Shown: positions 43,955-53,163 of the stretch, one piece after another
Layout: each line of letters begins with the position of its first letter
Position numbering within the stretch: position 1 is the stretch's first letter
From: Neorhizobium galegae bv. orientalis str. HAMBI 540
GTDB lineage: Bacteria; Pseudomonadota; Alphaproteobacteria; Rhizobiales; Rhizobiaceae
Length of the DNA: 64,000 nt
Assembly: GCF_000731315.1 (NCBI RefSeq)
Contig: NZ_HG938354.1
Span: forward strand, 744,001 to 808,000
Direction of reading: 5' to 3'
Position numbers and translations under genes: made by a program
Notes under the pieces: generated by a model
What the model saw: the letters and a program-made list of their open reading frames with translations, nothing else
The model's database searches: none
What the model was told of the DNA's origin: nothing

Positions 43955-44520
43955 ATGAGCGCCTTGCGTTTTTCCCCTATGACCGCGACCCGGCGCCGAC
44001 GATGCGCTGGCGATGCTTCTGGCGCTCCGCCGACCCGCTGGACATGATCGCGCTCACCTGCATTGCCGGCCTGGAGCCCGTCGTCAAGAATGCAAGGCAT
44101 ATTCTCGAACTGTGCGGCCGGCCGAATATCCCGGTTTATTCGGGTGCGGCACGACCCATCATGGCCTCGCGTGGCCGCGCCTCCATCATGCATGGCGCAG
44201 ATGGGCTTGCCGGCAGCACGCTGCCTTTCCCGACAATGCCGCTGGCGGATAGGCATGCGGCAAACGATTTCCCGCATCGCCCGGGAGGAGGGGAGATTGC
44301 ATATCTGCGCCACCGGCCCGCCGACCAATTTAGCGCTGGCGCTGCTGCTCGATCCAGATCTGCCTGAATCCGTCAGCGCCATCACCATCATGGGGGGCGC
44401 TGCCTTCTGCCCCGGTAATACGACGCCGCTCGCCGAATTCAATTTTGCCGTCGACATGCACGCAGCCGTTATCGTCTTCGTCGCGGGGGCCGAGGTGTCG
44501 TTGCTTCGTATCGTTTCAAG
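43955..44520 (+). pseudogene. Nucleoside hydrolase, decayed
   Basis: Family segments appear in shifting frames: DDALAMLLAL (near 44000-44030), then IALTCIAGLEPVVKNARHIL with ELCGRPNIPVYSGAARPIM, then HICATGPPTNLALALLLDPD and ITIMGGAAFCPGNTTPLAEF with NFAVDM. At least two shifts and the loss of the C-terminal part make it non-functional. It follows PotA by 18 bp and appears to be the former last gene of that operon. It is a distant relative of the intact copy at 21331. Confidence 0.75.
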
Positions 44521-44584
44521 GCGACCAAAATCCTGTCCGTATCGTTACGTATTGCGCGACCTGTGGCATCCGGCACCTTCTTTT

Positions 44585-45739
44585 TTACCAAGCTACCTCG
44601 TAGATCCTGACAGCATCCGGCAGCGACACCGTGCGCGGATTGTTGACCAGCAGACGGGTCTGTTCCATCGCACTTTCCGCTAGCAGAGGAAGTCCGTCCT
44701 TGGGAATTCCAACATCTCTCAGGCGTATCGGCAAGTTCAGGCGCACAGGCAGCATCGCCAATCCTTCGATAAAGCCGGAAATCCGCTCGGCCTGACCTGC
44801 AGTCTCAAGGTGAGGATAGAGGCAAGGCGCCAGTTCAGCGTAGGCATCGCCACACACGGTCGCGTTGAAGCGCAGGACATGCGGTAAGACAAGACTGTTG
44901 GAAAGGCCGTGCGGGACGTGATAGCGGCCACCGACCGGATAGGCGAGCGCATGGACGGCAGCGACCGGCGAGTTGGCAAAGGCTTGTCCGGCGAGCATCG
45001 CGCCGAGCAGCATCGCCTGCCTGGCGGCAAGATCGGTTCCGGTCATGACGGCGATCTCGATATTCGCCCCGAGAAGCCGAAGAGCCTCCTTGGCGAGGGT
45101 ACGGGAAACCGGATTGTTGTTTGCACTTGCGGAGGTGAAGGCCTCAATGGCGTGCACCATGGCGTCAATTCCCGTTGCAGCGGTCACGGTTGGTGGAAGG
45201 CCGAGGGTCAGTTCGGCGTCGAGAACGGCAGCATCCGGTAGCAGCACCGGCGATACGACGCCCTTTTTCTGGTATGCGCCCGTGGTGACGATGGAAATCG
45301 GTGTGACTTCTGATCCGGTGCCCGCCGTTGTCGGCACAAGCACCAGCGGCAGACGCTGCCCGCTTACCTTGCCCACTCCATAGATATCATCGAGTGCTTC
45401 GCCGCTTCTGCAGAGCAGAGCCACAAGTTTTGCGACATCGAGCGACGAGCCACCGCCGATGCCCAATACACCCGTTGCGCCAAACTCGATCGCCTGCGCC
45501 ACAGCCGCATGAATGATGGCTTCCGGCGGATCGGCGACAACGCCTGTAAAGAGCGATGTTTCCGCGCCACCTGCCGAAAGACTCGCCAGGGCCGGCTGTA
45601 CCAGCCCCGCCTTGACGACCCCATCATCTGAAATCACCAAAACACGCGACCCGAGCAGGGTCGTCAACTCCGAAAGCCTTGCGATGCAGCCCGGCCCTGC
45701 AATGATCTGCGGGACGGTCGCGAATGTGAATGTGGACAT
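44585..45739 (-). CDS. Iron-containing alcohol dehydrogenase
   Basis: The 384-residue enzyme has the NAD-binding GIGGGSSLDVAK (about residues 93-104), the PTTAGTGSEVTP motif and the metal region GIDAMVHAIEAF followed by PVAAVHALAYPVGGRYHVPH. It is typical of the Fe-ADH group that reduces aldehydes or oxidises short alcohols, and maleylacetate-reductase-like activity is also possible. It lies 12 bp downstream of the nitrilase gene on the same strand, so both are probably co-expressed. Confidence 0.92.
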   Translation of the reverse strand: MSTFTFATVPQIIAGPGCIARLSELTTLLGSRVLVISDDGVVKAGLVQPALASLSAGGAETSLFTGVVADPPEAIIHAAVAQAIEFGATGVLGIGGGSSLDVAKLVALLCRSGEALDDIYGVGKVSGQRLPLVLVPTTAGTGSEVTPISIVTTGAYQKKGVVSPVLLPDAAVLDAELTLGLPPTVTAATGIDAMVHAIEAFTSASANNNPVSRTLAKEALRLLGANIEIAVMTGTDLAARQAMLLGAMLAGQAFANSPVAAVHALAYPVGGRYHVPHGLSNSLVLPHVLRFNATVCGDAYAELAPCLYPHLETAGQAERISGFIEGLAMLPVRLNLPIRLRDVGIPKDGLPLLAESAMEQTRLLVNNPRTVSLPDAVRIYEVAW

Positions 45740-45751
45740 CGTACCAGCCTC

Positions 45752-47491
45752 TCACTGATGCCATTTGACCAGCGGCTGATAGTGATGCGGTTGGCGCATG
45801 ACAACAAGATCCTTTCGGCGGACGATATTTGTCGGGTAGGGCGTATCGAGATTGGAGGTGTCGACGGTTGCTGCGGCAATCCCGTCCTCGTCCAAAATCG
45901 CCGATTCCTGGCGTGGAAAGGCAAAGGAATCCGGCCCGAACACAGCACTCTTGCCCAGGTATCCCCGCGCCGCATCCAGCACATTGGCGAAGGCGAAATA
46001 GACGTTATTCTCGCCGCCGCGCACGCGCAACGCGTGCCAGTGATAGGGGTCGCCACCCTTGGGGATCGGATAGTTGTGCGGAATTTTCGTGCCGTTGTGG
46101 CTGCCGGTGAAAGTGCCGGCGATTGCCGAAGGGCAGGCGACCAAGTCGCACCCCATCAGCGAGAGCGAACGGATGGCTTCCGGATAGAGCGCGTCGTGGC
46201 CGACTGCGAGGCCGACGCGGCCGATGGCAAGATCGTAGACTTTCCATTCGTCGCCGGCCGTCGCCCAGCTATCGGCAATGCCGAGATGCGTCTTTCGGTA
46301 GCTGCCCACAAGTCCCTCGGGTCCTGCAAGTACCGCGCTGTTATAGACCTTGTCTCCGTCCGCCTCGGCAACTCCGGCGACAAGATAGAAACCAAGCTTC
46401 ATTGCCAGACGAACGAAGGCGGATACCGCCGGGCCTGAAAGCGGTTCCGCCCGCGTTTCGGGGGCATCCAGTCCGGTCAGCGACAGTTCCGGAAAAACCA
46501 GAATGTCCGGTGCTGTCGTCGCCTTCGCGTCGGCTGCCAGCTTGGTGATGCGGGCAAGATTGTCTTCGATGACAGAGGATGGGGCGAACTGAGCGACGGC
46601 GGCGCGCGATGTCCGTCCCCGTGGGATGGGCTGATAGCCATAGAGACGGAAGTAGTCGCCCGGATTCCAGGTGAAGCTGTTGGTCATCATGTTCATGTAG
46701 AGCTCGGGCCGGCGGGACTTAAACACCGGTTCGCACAAGACCTCGCGGCGGCGGGCGCGGGCAAGATCGACCGTGCCATAGGCAATCCCGTCGCCCGTAT
46801 CGATCGATGCGGCAACTGTTCCATCGGGTTCGATCAGGCAGCTTCCCCCGGAAAACTGCACGCTTCTCTCTAATCCCCACCGGTTGCTTTCGATGACATA
46901 ACAGGCGTTTTCGAAGGCGCGGTTGATCCAGTAGGGTGCCGGCGTGCGCTCCTGCAGCCAGTTGGAAATGTGGCAAATGATGTCGGCACCGGCGAGAGCC
47001 TCCAGCCGGGCCGTCTCGAAGAAGTGCAGATCCATGCAGACCAGCATGGAGATCCGGCCAATCTCCGTTTCGAACACCTCGTGGACGATATCGCCGTTGG
47101 CGGCCCATTTCGGCTCGGCGATATAGGGATGTGACTTGCGGTGCCGGCCAACGATACCCTCGGGACCGATCAGGACGGCGGTATTGTAATAGAGTTCGCT
47201 CGAAGGATCGACTTCAGGCATGCCGACGACGATATAGCAGCGGTGTTTTCTGGCAATGGCCTGGAACACATCGGTGGTCGGTCCGGGGATAGCTTCGACG
47301 AAAGGTTTCACTTCGGCCCTGTCGAACCAGCAATAGCCGGTCGTGCCCATTTCGGGGGTCACGATCAGGCGTGCGCCTGCCGCCGCTGCCTCCTCGCAAA
47401 GGGCTGCCAGCCGGCTGATATTACGTGCCTTCTCGAACATGGTCGGCTCGAACTGGACGGTGGCCGCAGTGTAGCTTTGTATCGATGTCAT
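45752..47491 (-). CDS. Tandem two-domain nitrilase-superfamily protein
   Basis: From the ATG at 47491 (47503 is possible) the protein has about 579 residues with two carbon-nitrogen hydrolase domains. The first has the full triad: Glu in TPEMGTTGY, Lys in GRHRKSHPY and Cys in MLVCMDLHFFE. The second has Glu in FPELSLTGL and Lys in GSYRKTHLG, but the Cys position reads AVGHDALYPEA, so Cys is replaced by Gly. The first half should hydrolyse an amide or nitrile and the second is probably structural or regulatory. A urea/amide-type ABC ATPase fragment just upstream supports amide use. Confidence 0.88.
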   Translation of the reverse strand: MTSIQSYTAATVQFEPTMFEKARNISRLAALCEEAAAAGARLIVTPEMGTTGYCWFDRAEVKPFVEAIPGPTTDVFQAIARKHRCYIVVGMPEVDPSSELYYNTAVLIGPEGIVGRHRKSHPYIAEPKWAANGDIVHEVFETEIGRISMLVCMDLHFFETARLEALAGADIICHISNWLQERTPAPYWINRAFENACYVIESNRWGLERSVQFSGGSCLIEPDGTVAASIDTGDGIAYGTVDLARARRREVLCEPVFKSRRPELYMNMMTNSFTWNPGDYFRLYGYQPIPRGRTSRAAVAQFAPSSVIEDNLARITKLAADAKATTAPDILVFPELSLTGLDAPETRAEPLSGPAVSAFVRLAMKLGFYLVAGVAEADGDKVYNSAVLAGPEGLVGSYRKTHLGIADSWATAGDEWKVYDLAIGRVGLAVGHDALYPEAIRSLSLMGCDLVACPSAIAGTFTGSHNGTKIPHNYPIPKGGDPYHWHALRVRGGENNVYFAFANVLDAARGYLGKSAVFGPDSFAFPRQESAILDEDGIAAATVDTSNLDTPYPTNIVRRKDLVVMRQPHHYQPLVKWHQ

Positions 47492-47531
47492 TGTCGTTCC
47501 CATTGTCTCTGTGGATGGATGCCCGGCTGTC

Positions 47532-47669
47532 TCAGACAGCCATATGCCGATGAACGAGCGCGTCGGAGAGCGTGTCGATGGCCCCGGCCGCGACCACACG
47601 CCCCTTCTCGAGCATGGCGAACTGGTGAGACGCGTGCCGCGCAAAGGCGACGTTTTGCTCAACAAGGAT
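47532..47669 (-). pseudogene. Urea/branched-chain-type ABC ATPase (UrtE/LivF-like), C-terminal fragment
   Basis: About 45 residues remain: ILVEQNVAFARHASHQFAML, then EKGRVVAAGAIDTLSDALVH and RHMAV before the stop at 47532. This is the end of a UrtE/LivF ATPase. Upstream the homology stops at about 47669, where the opposite strand begins to match an RND transporter. The fragment sits 28 bp before the nitrilase, indicating that a complete urea/amide importer once preceded it. Confidence 0.75.
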
Positions 47670-50027
47670 GGACGGACGCTGAAGCTCTCCGATATCGCGG
47701 ATGTGCGGCGCGGTTATCAGGATCCTGCCACCTATGTCATCCGCCACGAGGGCGAACCGGCGATCATGCTCGGAGCGGTGATGCAGGCTGGCTGGAACGG
47801 TCTCGATCTCGGCAAGGCGCTTGAAGCGCGATCCGCTGTGATCGCGCAGACATTGCCGCTGGGGATGACTCTCACCAAGGTCAGCGATCAGGCGGTCAAC
47901 ATCGACGAGGCGGTCGGCGAATTCATGCTCAAGTTCGCGATGGCGCTCGGTGTCGTGCTGTTCGTCAGTCTGGTCGCACTCGGTTGGCGCGTCGGCATCG
48001 TCGTGGCGCTCGCCGTACCGCTGACGCTCGCCGTCGTCTTCCTCATCATGCTGGAAACAGGGCGGTTCTTCGATCGCATCACGCTCGGCGCTTTGATCCT
48101 TGCACTGGGGCTTTTGGTTGACGATGCCATCATCGCGATCGAAGTCATGGTCGTGAAGATGGAAGAGGGCATGGACCGCATTAAGGCGGCCGCCTATGCC
48201 TGGAGCCATACGGCGGCCCCTATGCTGTCCGGCACGCTAGTCACGATCATCGGGCTGATGCCCGTGGGATTCGCAAAATCAACGGCTGGCGAGTACGCTG
48301 GCAATATCTTCTGGGTCGTCGGTTTCGCGCTGATCGTATCCTGGCTCGTCGCTGTCACCTTCACGCCCTACCTTGGCGTAAAGATGCTGCCGAACATCAA
48401 GCCGGTCGAGGGTGGTCATCACGCCATCTATGATACGCCGAGCTACCGTCGCCTGCGTTCCGTCATCGAACTCGCCGTCCGCCATAAATTTATGGTATGC
48501 GCCGTGGTTGGCATCACCATGGCCGTCTCGGTCGTCGGGATGGGCGGCGTGAAGCAGCAGTTCTTCCCGACATCGGACCGTCCCGAGGTGCTGGTTGAAG
48601 TGCGCATGCCCGAAGGTACCAGTATCGACGCCACAACATCAGCGGTGAAGAAAGTCGAAGACTGGCTACAGGCTCAGCCAGAGACAAACATCGTCACCAG
48701 TTATGTAGGGCAGGGCGCGCCTCGATTTTTCTTTGCCATGGCTCCGGAATTGCCGGACCCCGCCTTCGCCAAGGTCGTCGCTCTCACGCCCGACGCCCAT
48801 GCACGCGAAGAACTGAAGCACCGCCTTCGTGCCGCCATATCGAAGGGTCTCGTTCCCGAGGCCTCGGTGCGCGTGACCCAGCTCGTATTTGGACCGTATA
48901 CGCCGTTCCCAGTCGAGTTCCGGATCATGGGGCCTGATCAGGATAAACTGTACAAGATTTCCGAGAAGGCTCTGGCAATTATGAAAACTGTGCCCGATGT
49001 CCGTCAGGCCAACCGGGATTGGGGCAACCGCACGCCGGTATTACGGTTTATTCCGGATCAGGAGCGGCTTAATCTGATCGGTCTTTCACCGTCGGAGGCG
49101 GCTCAACAGATGCAGTTGCTGCTCAGCGGCATTCCTGTCACTCAAGTGCGCGACAACATCCGCAACGTGCCTGTCGTTGCACGCAGCGCAGGCGAAAATC
49201 GCCTCGATCCATCAAGGCTTGCCGACTTTTCGCTGATGAGCCGGAGTGGCCGTCAGGTTCCCCTCGATCAGATCGGGCATTCCGAGATCCGCTTCGAGGA
49301 ACCGATCCTGAAACGCCGCGACCGGACCCCGGTCATCACCATCAGGTCGGACATCAACGAAGCGACACAGCCTCCGGAGGTCTCGCAACAGGTCATGAAG
49401 GCCCTTCAGCCGCTGATCGCATCACTTCCAGTTGGATACCGCATCGAAATGGGCGGCAACATCGAGGAGTCCGTGAAGGCCAACGTTGCCCTTGTGCAGG
49501 TTTTCCCTTTGATGATCGCAGCTATGTTGATCGTCATCATCCTGCAGGTTCGCAGTCTATCGACAATGACGATGGTGATGCTGACCGCACCGCTTGGTCT
49601 AGCCGGGGTGGTTCCGACCTTGCTCTTGTTCAATCAGCCATTCGGCTTCAACGCTATTCTCGGATTGATCGGGCTCGCAGGCATCCTGATGCGAAATACG
49701 CTGATCCTGACTGAGCAGATCAAGGAAAATCAGGCGGCTGGTCTCGACGATTACCACGCTGTCATTGAAGCCACTGTGCAGCGCACACGCCCTGTCATCC
49801 TGACTGCGTTGGCGGCGATCCTGGCCTTCATACCTTTGACCCATTCGGTGTTCTGGGGATCGATGGCTTATACCTTAATTGGTGGCACGGCGGCAGGCAC
49901 AGTGATGATCCTGCTCTTCCTTCCGGCCCTCTACGCTGTATGGTTTCGGATCAAACCACCCAAAACGAACGGGGAAGAGGAAACGGTGGAACATCCGGCG
50001 CGACCTATAGCGCTGGCGGCAGAGTAG
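47670..50027 (+). pseudogene. RND efflux transporter (AcrB family), N-terminal part missing
   Basis: The open frame contains about 785 residues of an AcrB-type pump starting inside the porter domain (GRTLKLSDIADVRRGYQDP). Members are about 1030 residues, so the first transmembrane helix and about 250 residues are lost. The remaining membrane part has GLLVDDAIIAIEVMVVKMEE with the proton-relay Asp pair and a C-terminal half ending in PALYAVWFRIKPP. The frame runs upstream only through the antisense side of an ABC ATPase fragment. It is unlikely to work. A TetR gene follows 9 bp downstream. Confidence 0.8.
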
Positions 50028-50036
50028 GGGGCGTCC

Positions 50037-50660
50037 GTGCCAGGTATCATGATCCCACAGGGCCGCACGGGCACCGAAGTCGAGATGTGGCGCGAGCGTG
50101 TACTTGATGTGGCGGAAGAGCACTTTCGCCGCATCGGTTACCAGAAGACATCTGTAGCCGACATAGCGTCATGCCTGGGGATGAGCAGTGCCAATGTTTA
50201 CCGTTTCTTCCCATCAAGGGCGGCTATTAACGAGTGTATCTGCGACCGATTCGTTGAGCAGACTATTCATCTGGCCGCCGCTGTCGCTCGGCAAGATGCG
50301 CCAGCCCACGATAGGCTCAGGAGACTTTTCAATCTTCTCTACGAGGAGAGAAGAAGGAAGCTCATCCAGGACAAGCACGTCCATGACCTGATTGTCGCGG
50401 CAACGACAGAAAACTGGCCGATCATGAGCGTCCATTGCAGTCGTCTCCTGACAATTGTCCGGGAGATTATCGAAGAAGGAGCTGAAGCAGGCGACCTTAC
50501 AGTCAATGATGCAGTTGGAGCCGCCCGAAGTGCGATGAACGCTTTCTCGTCGTTTTATCACCCGGTTCTTGTCGAGGCTCGGCTTCGAGAACCCGAGATC
50601 GCTAGACAGGATGAAGTTGATCAGCAGATCAACTTCATCCTGTCAGCTCTGGGCGGGTGA
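50037..50660 (+). CDS. TetR/AcrR family transcriptional regulator
   Basis: It starts at GTG after an AGGGGG site and encodes 207 residues. The helix-turn-helix is at about 38-62 (VADIASCLGMSSANVYRFFP). The C-terminal domain follows the TetR_C type of efflux regulators (NAFSSFYHPVLVEARLREPE). It probably controlled the upstream RND pump. The last 18 codons lie in a perfect 40-bp palindrome (50605-50644), so the original C-terminus may have been altered. Confidence 0.88.
   Translation: MPGIMIPQGRTGTEVEMWRERVLDVAEEHFRRIGYQKTSVADIASCLGMSSANVYRFFPSRAAINECICDRFVEQTIHLAAAVARQDAPAHDRLRRLFNLLYEERRRKLIQDKHVHDLIVAATTENWPIMSVHCSRLLTIVREIIEEGAEAGDLTVNDAVGAARSAMNAFSSFYHPVLVEARLREPEIARQDEVDQQINFILSALGG
50605..50644. 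repeat. Perfect 18-bp inverted repeat inside a coding region
   Basis: GACAGGATGAAGTTGATC (50605-50622) is followed by AGCA and then its exact reverse complement (50627-50644). It falls in the last codons of the TetR gene. A stem this long is rarely compatible with selected protein sequence and points to a recent template-switch or palindrome-forming event, or a transcription-termination structure. Confidence 0.85.
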
Positions 50661-51052
50661 CGCGCCTCGTGGGCGGTTCGGTCCTTGGCAACTCGCGATG
50701 AGCGTCGGGAAGGTGTGACGGCGATCGCCTTGAGGTTTGCTGCTTCGCACGGCCTTGCGAGCCTGTGATCAGGCAGTCGAAGCATTCGGCCACCGACCTT
50801 CACCATCTCGTGCAATTCTTGCTTGTGCCGGAGCCCGGAGACGTCGCACCGCCTGCCCATGAAGCGGAGAACGCACCAAAAACGGTGCATCGGCAGAACC
50901 ACTTGAATTAACGAAATAGTACGTTTATTTATTTTGGCAGGGAGGAGAAGCGCGAGCTTCTCAAAGCAACGCTTGAATACACGGATCGGCAGACTCGCCG
51001 ATCGCTGACGCGTGTCTTGTTCTCCCTGTCGTTGAATAGTGGAGGAACTCAC
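50661..51052. other. Intergenic region upstream of the MBL-fold gene
   Basis: No convincing gene is present. The part at 50905-50945 is AT-rich (aaatagtacgtttatttatt) and is the likely promoter of the downstream gene. A strong GGAGG lies before its ATG. Confidence 0.4.
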
Positions 51053-52078
51053 ATGAAATCGACGCGGGTGATCGTGAACCGTAGAAGGAGCTTCGCTCTA
51101 GCGGCGGGAATATGCAGTCTCTTGTTCGGGCCGCCGCCGCTGAACGCAAGTGAAGGCAGCAGCGTTGCTGACAACTTCCGGAAAGCCTTTGAAGCCGCTG
51201 GGACGCAGCACTTCAATCTTTACAACATGCTTTGCCCTCGCATCGAAAATGCGAATGCGGGGAAAATTGCCCAGCCCAAGGAAGCGCGTAAGGACTCCAT
51301 CGAAAAAGCCGTATCGGCGAAGGTCTTCGACAACCTGTATTACGTGGGCGAGTACGCCTTCTGGGAAAGTTCTGCTTCCTCATGGGTCGTAGACACGGGA
51401 GAGGGAATTGTCCTCATTGACACACTCAATCCTGACTCCGGTCCCATTCTTATCGAGAAAGGATTGAGGGAACAGGGACTCGACCCTCAAAATATCAAGT
51501 ACATTGTAGTCGGTCATGCGCATGGTGATCACTACGGCGGTGCCCGCTATCTCCAAGATAAGTATGGCGCACGTATCATGATGTCCGCCGCCGAGTGGGA
51601 TTTCCTAGCTAAGGATAAGCGTGATCCCGCTCAGAAGCCAAGGAAGGACATGGTGATCAAGGACGGCGAGACCTTTCGCCTCGGTTCGGCTTCCTTCTCC
51701 TTTTATGTGACTCCAGGTCATACCCCGGGAACGGTATCTACGATTTTCATCGTCAAGGACGGACCGAAGGAGCGGAAAGTCGCTCAGTGGGGTGGAACTG
51801 GCTTCGGCTTTGGTGGAGCCGAAGGAGATGAGAAGCTCAACTGGTTCAAAACCTATGTCCAGTCAGCCGAAAGGTTCAAGAACGTCATCAGGGAAAGCGG
51901 GGCTGACGTTCTCATAGCAAATCATCCCGGCCTCGATAACACGGTGGAGAAGAATGCAGCGCTTAGCCAGCCGTCCGGACGGGATAGCAATCCTTGGGTG
52001 ATCGGCAATGACCGGGTCGTAGCATATGTGCAAACAGCGCAGTCCTGCGCTGCCGCCGGGCTTGCTGCATATCAATAA
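51053..52078 (+). CDS. Secreted metallo-beta-lactamase-fold hydrolase
   Basis: From the ATG at 51053, after a GGAGG site, the protein has 341 residues with an N-terminal signal peptide (RRRSFALAAGICSLLFGPPP). The metal site is HAHGDH at residues 155-160, with later His in VTPGHTPGT and ANHPG. The layout resembles the class B3 or alkylsulfatase/AHL-lactonase-like branch. It may hydrolyse a lactone or lactam outside the cytoplasm, but no substrate is indicated. It stands as a single gene with a good terminator at 52092. Confidence 0.85.
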   Translation: MKSTRVIVNRRRSFALAAGICSLLFGPPPLNASEGSSVADNFRKAFEAAGTQHFNLYNMLCPRIENANAGKIAQPKEARKDSIEKAVSAKVFDNLYYVGEYAFWESSASSWVVDTGEGIVLIDTLNPDSGPILIEKGLREQGLDPQNIKYIVVGHAHGDHYGGARYLQDKYGARIMMSAAEWDFLAKDKRDPAQKPRKDMVIKDGETFRLGSASFSFYVTPGHTPGTVSTIFIVKDGPKERKVAQWGGTGFGFGGAEGDEKLNWFKTYVQSAERFKNVIRESGADVLIANHPGLDNTVEKNAALSQPSGRDSNPWVIGNDRVVAYVQTAQSCAAAGLAAYQ

Positions 52079-52091
52079 GCATTTCGATGGC

Positions 52092-52111
52092 CGGGTCTTC
52101 GGCCCGTTTTT
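52092..52111 (+). terminator. Terminator with C(UUCG)G loop
   Basis: CGGG pairs with CCCG around a C-TTCG-G tetraloop, with one bulged T, followed by TTTTTAT. It lies 14 bases after the MBL-fold gene stop. The UUCG tetraloop is among the most stable known. Confidence 0.8.
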
Positions 52112-52256
52112 ATATCGATACCGTTTCGGTTCTCGAAGGCACCAATAGGAGGAGGAGCCTATGCTTTCAGCAATCGCGTCCAGAAGTCAGGCGCGCTTCG
52201 GTGGCAACCAATATGAGCAAGCAGTTCAATCGCGTTATCGGACAGGGAGATCAGAT

Positions 52257-53075
52257 ATGAAACGCCTAAAGAATTCCGTAAAAGCCGCCTTATTGGTAGT
52301 GTCCGCTCTTTTATGGGCAAGCTCGCCAAGTTTCACACAGACGAAACCCGCAGTTCAGACCACGGGAATAGAACGTCCCGAATCCATCATCTATATCGGC
52401 AATAGTTTCTTTTACTTCAACAACGGGATAAGCGGGTTTATCTCCAGAATCCTCGCAGCGGCTGACCCTGAATACAAGCTACGCTCGGTTCAGGTGACAA
52501 TAAGCGGCTCGGGTTTCGATTGGCACGATGTCGGCTCGTACTTCCGGCCTAATGCGGTGGGACGTTACACGATCGACAGCAAAAACGTCGTCACTTTCAA
52601 CAATCCGGAGCGCCTGTTCGACCTGGCGATTATGATGGATTGCAGCCAGTGCCCGGTTCATCCGCAGTTGAAGGACATATTCTACGAATATGCGAAGAAG
52701 CACTCTGAGACTGTAAGGAAGAATGGCGCAGAGCCAGTTTTCTTCATGTCGTGGGCTTACCTCGACAAACCGGAGATGACCGAACAACTAGCCGAAGCCT
52801 ACACCCGCATCGGAAATGAAAACAAAGCTCTTGTTATTCCTGCAGGATTGGCATTTGCCAGATCGGTCAAAGAGCGCCCTGATATCAGTCTGTACACGGC
52901 CGACAAGCGGCATCCAACGGCTGCGGGGTCGTATCTGGCTGCTTTGACGACCTACGCAGCAATCTTCAAGAAAAGCCCGGTGGGACTCAGTTACACAGCT
53001 GGTTTCGATGAAGACGTAGCTAAATTTTTGCAAACCACCGCATGGGAGACGGTAAATGAGTACTTGGCGCCCTGA
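52257..53075 (+). CDS. Secreted SGNH-hydrolase-like protein
   Basis: The ATG at 52257 follows GGGAG and gives 272 residues with a signal peptide (VKAALLVVSALLWASSPSFT). The mature start IIYIGNSFFYFNNG carries the block I Ser, and the end has TADKRHPTAAGSYLAALT with the Asp-x-x-His of SGNH hydrolases. The spacing suits a DUF4886-like or lipase/esterase-type fold. It is a single gene ended by a hairpin at 53125. Confidence 0.7.
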   Translation: MKRLKNSVKAALLVVSALLWASSPSFTQTKPAVQTTGIERPESIIYIGNSFFYFNNGISGFISRILAAADPEYKLRSVQVTISGSGFDWHDVGSYFRPNAVGRYTIDSKNVVTFNNPERLFDLAIMMDCSQCPVHPQLKDIFYEYAKKHSETVRKNGAEPVFFMSWAYLDKPEMTEQLAEAYTRIGNENKALVIPAGLAFARSVKERPDISLYTADKRHPTAAGSYLAALTTYAAIFKKSPVGLSYTAGFDEDVAKFLQTTAWETVNEYLAP

Positions 53076-53124
53076 CCGCAGGGATCATGCAATGTCTTGA
53101 GCGGTGTGTACCAAGATTAAGTCA

Positions 53125-53158
53125 GGGGCCAAGCTCATTTGCTGGCCCCCAATTTGTT
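53125..53158 (+). terminator. Hairpin terminator after the SGNH gene
   Basis: GGGGCC-A-AGC pairs with GCTGGCCCC (one bulge) around a short loop, followed by AATTTGTTT. It lies 49 bases after the stop. Confidence 0.6.
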
Positions 53159-53163
53159 TCTGA

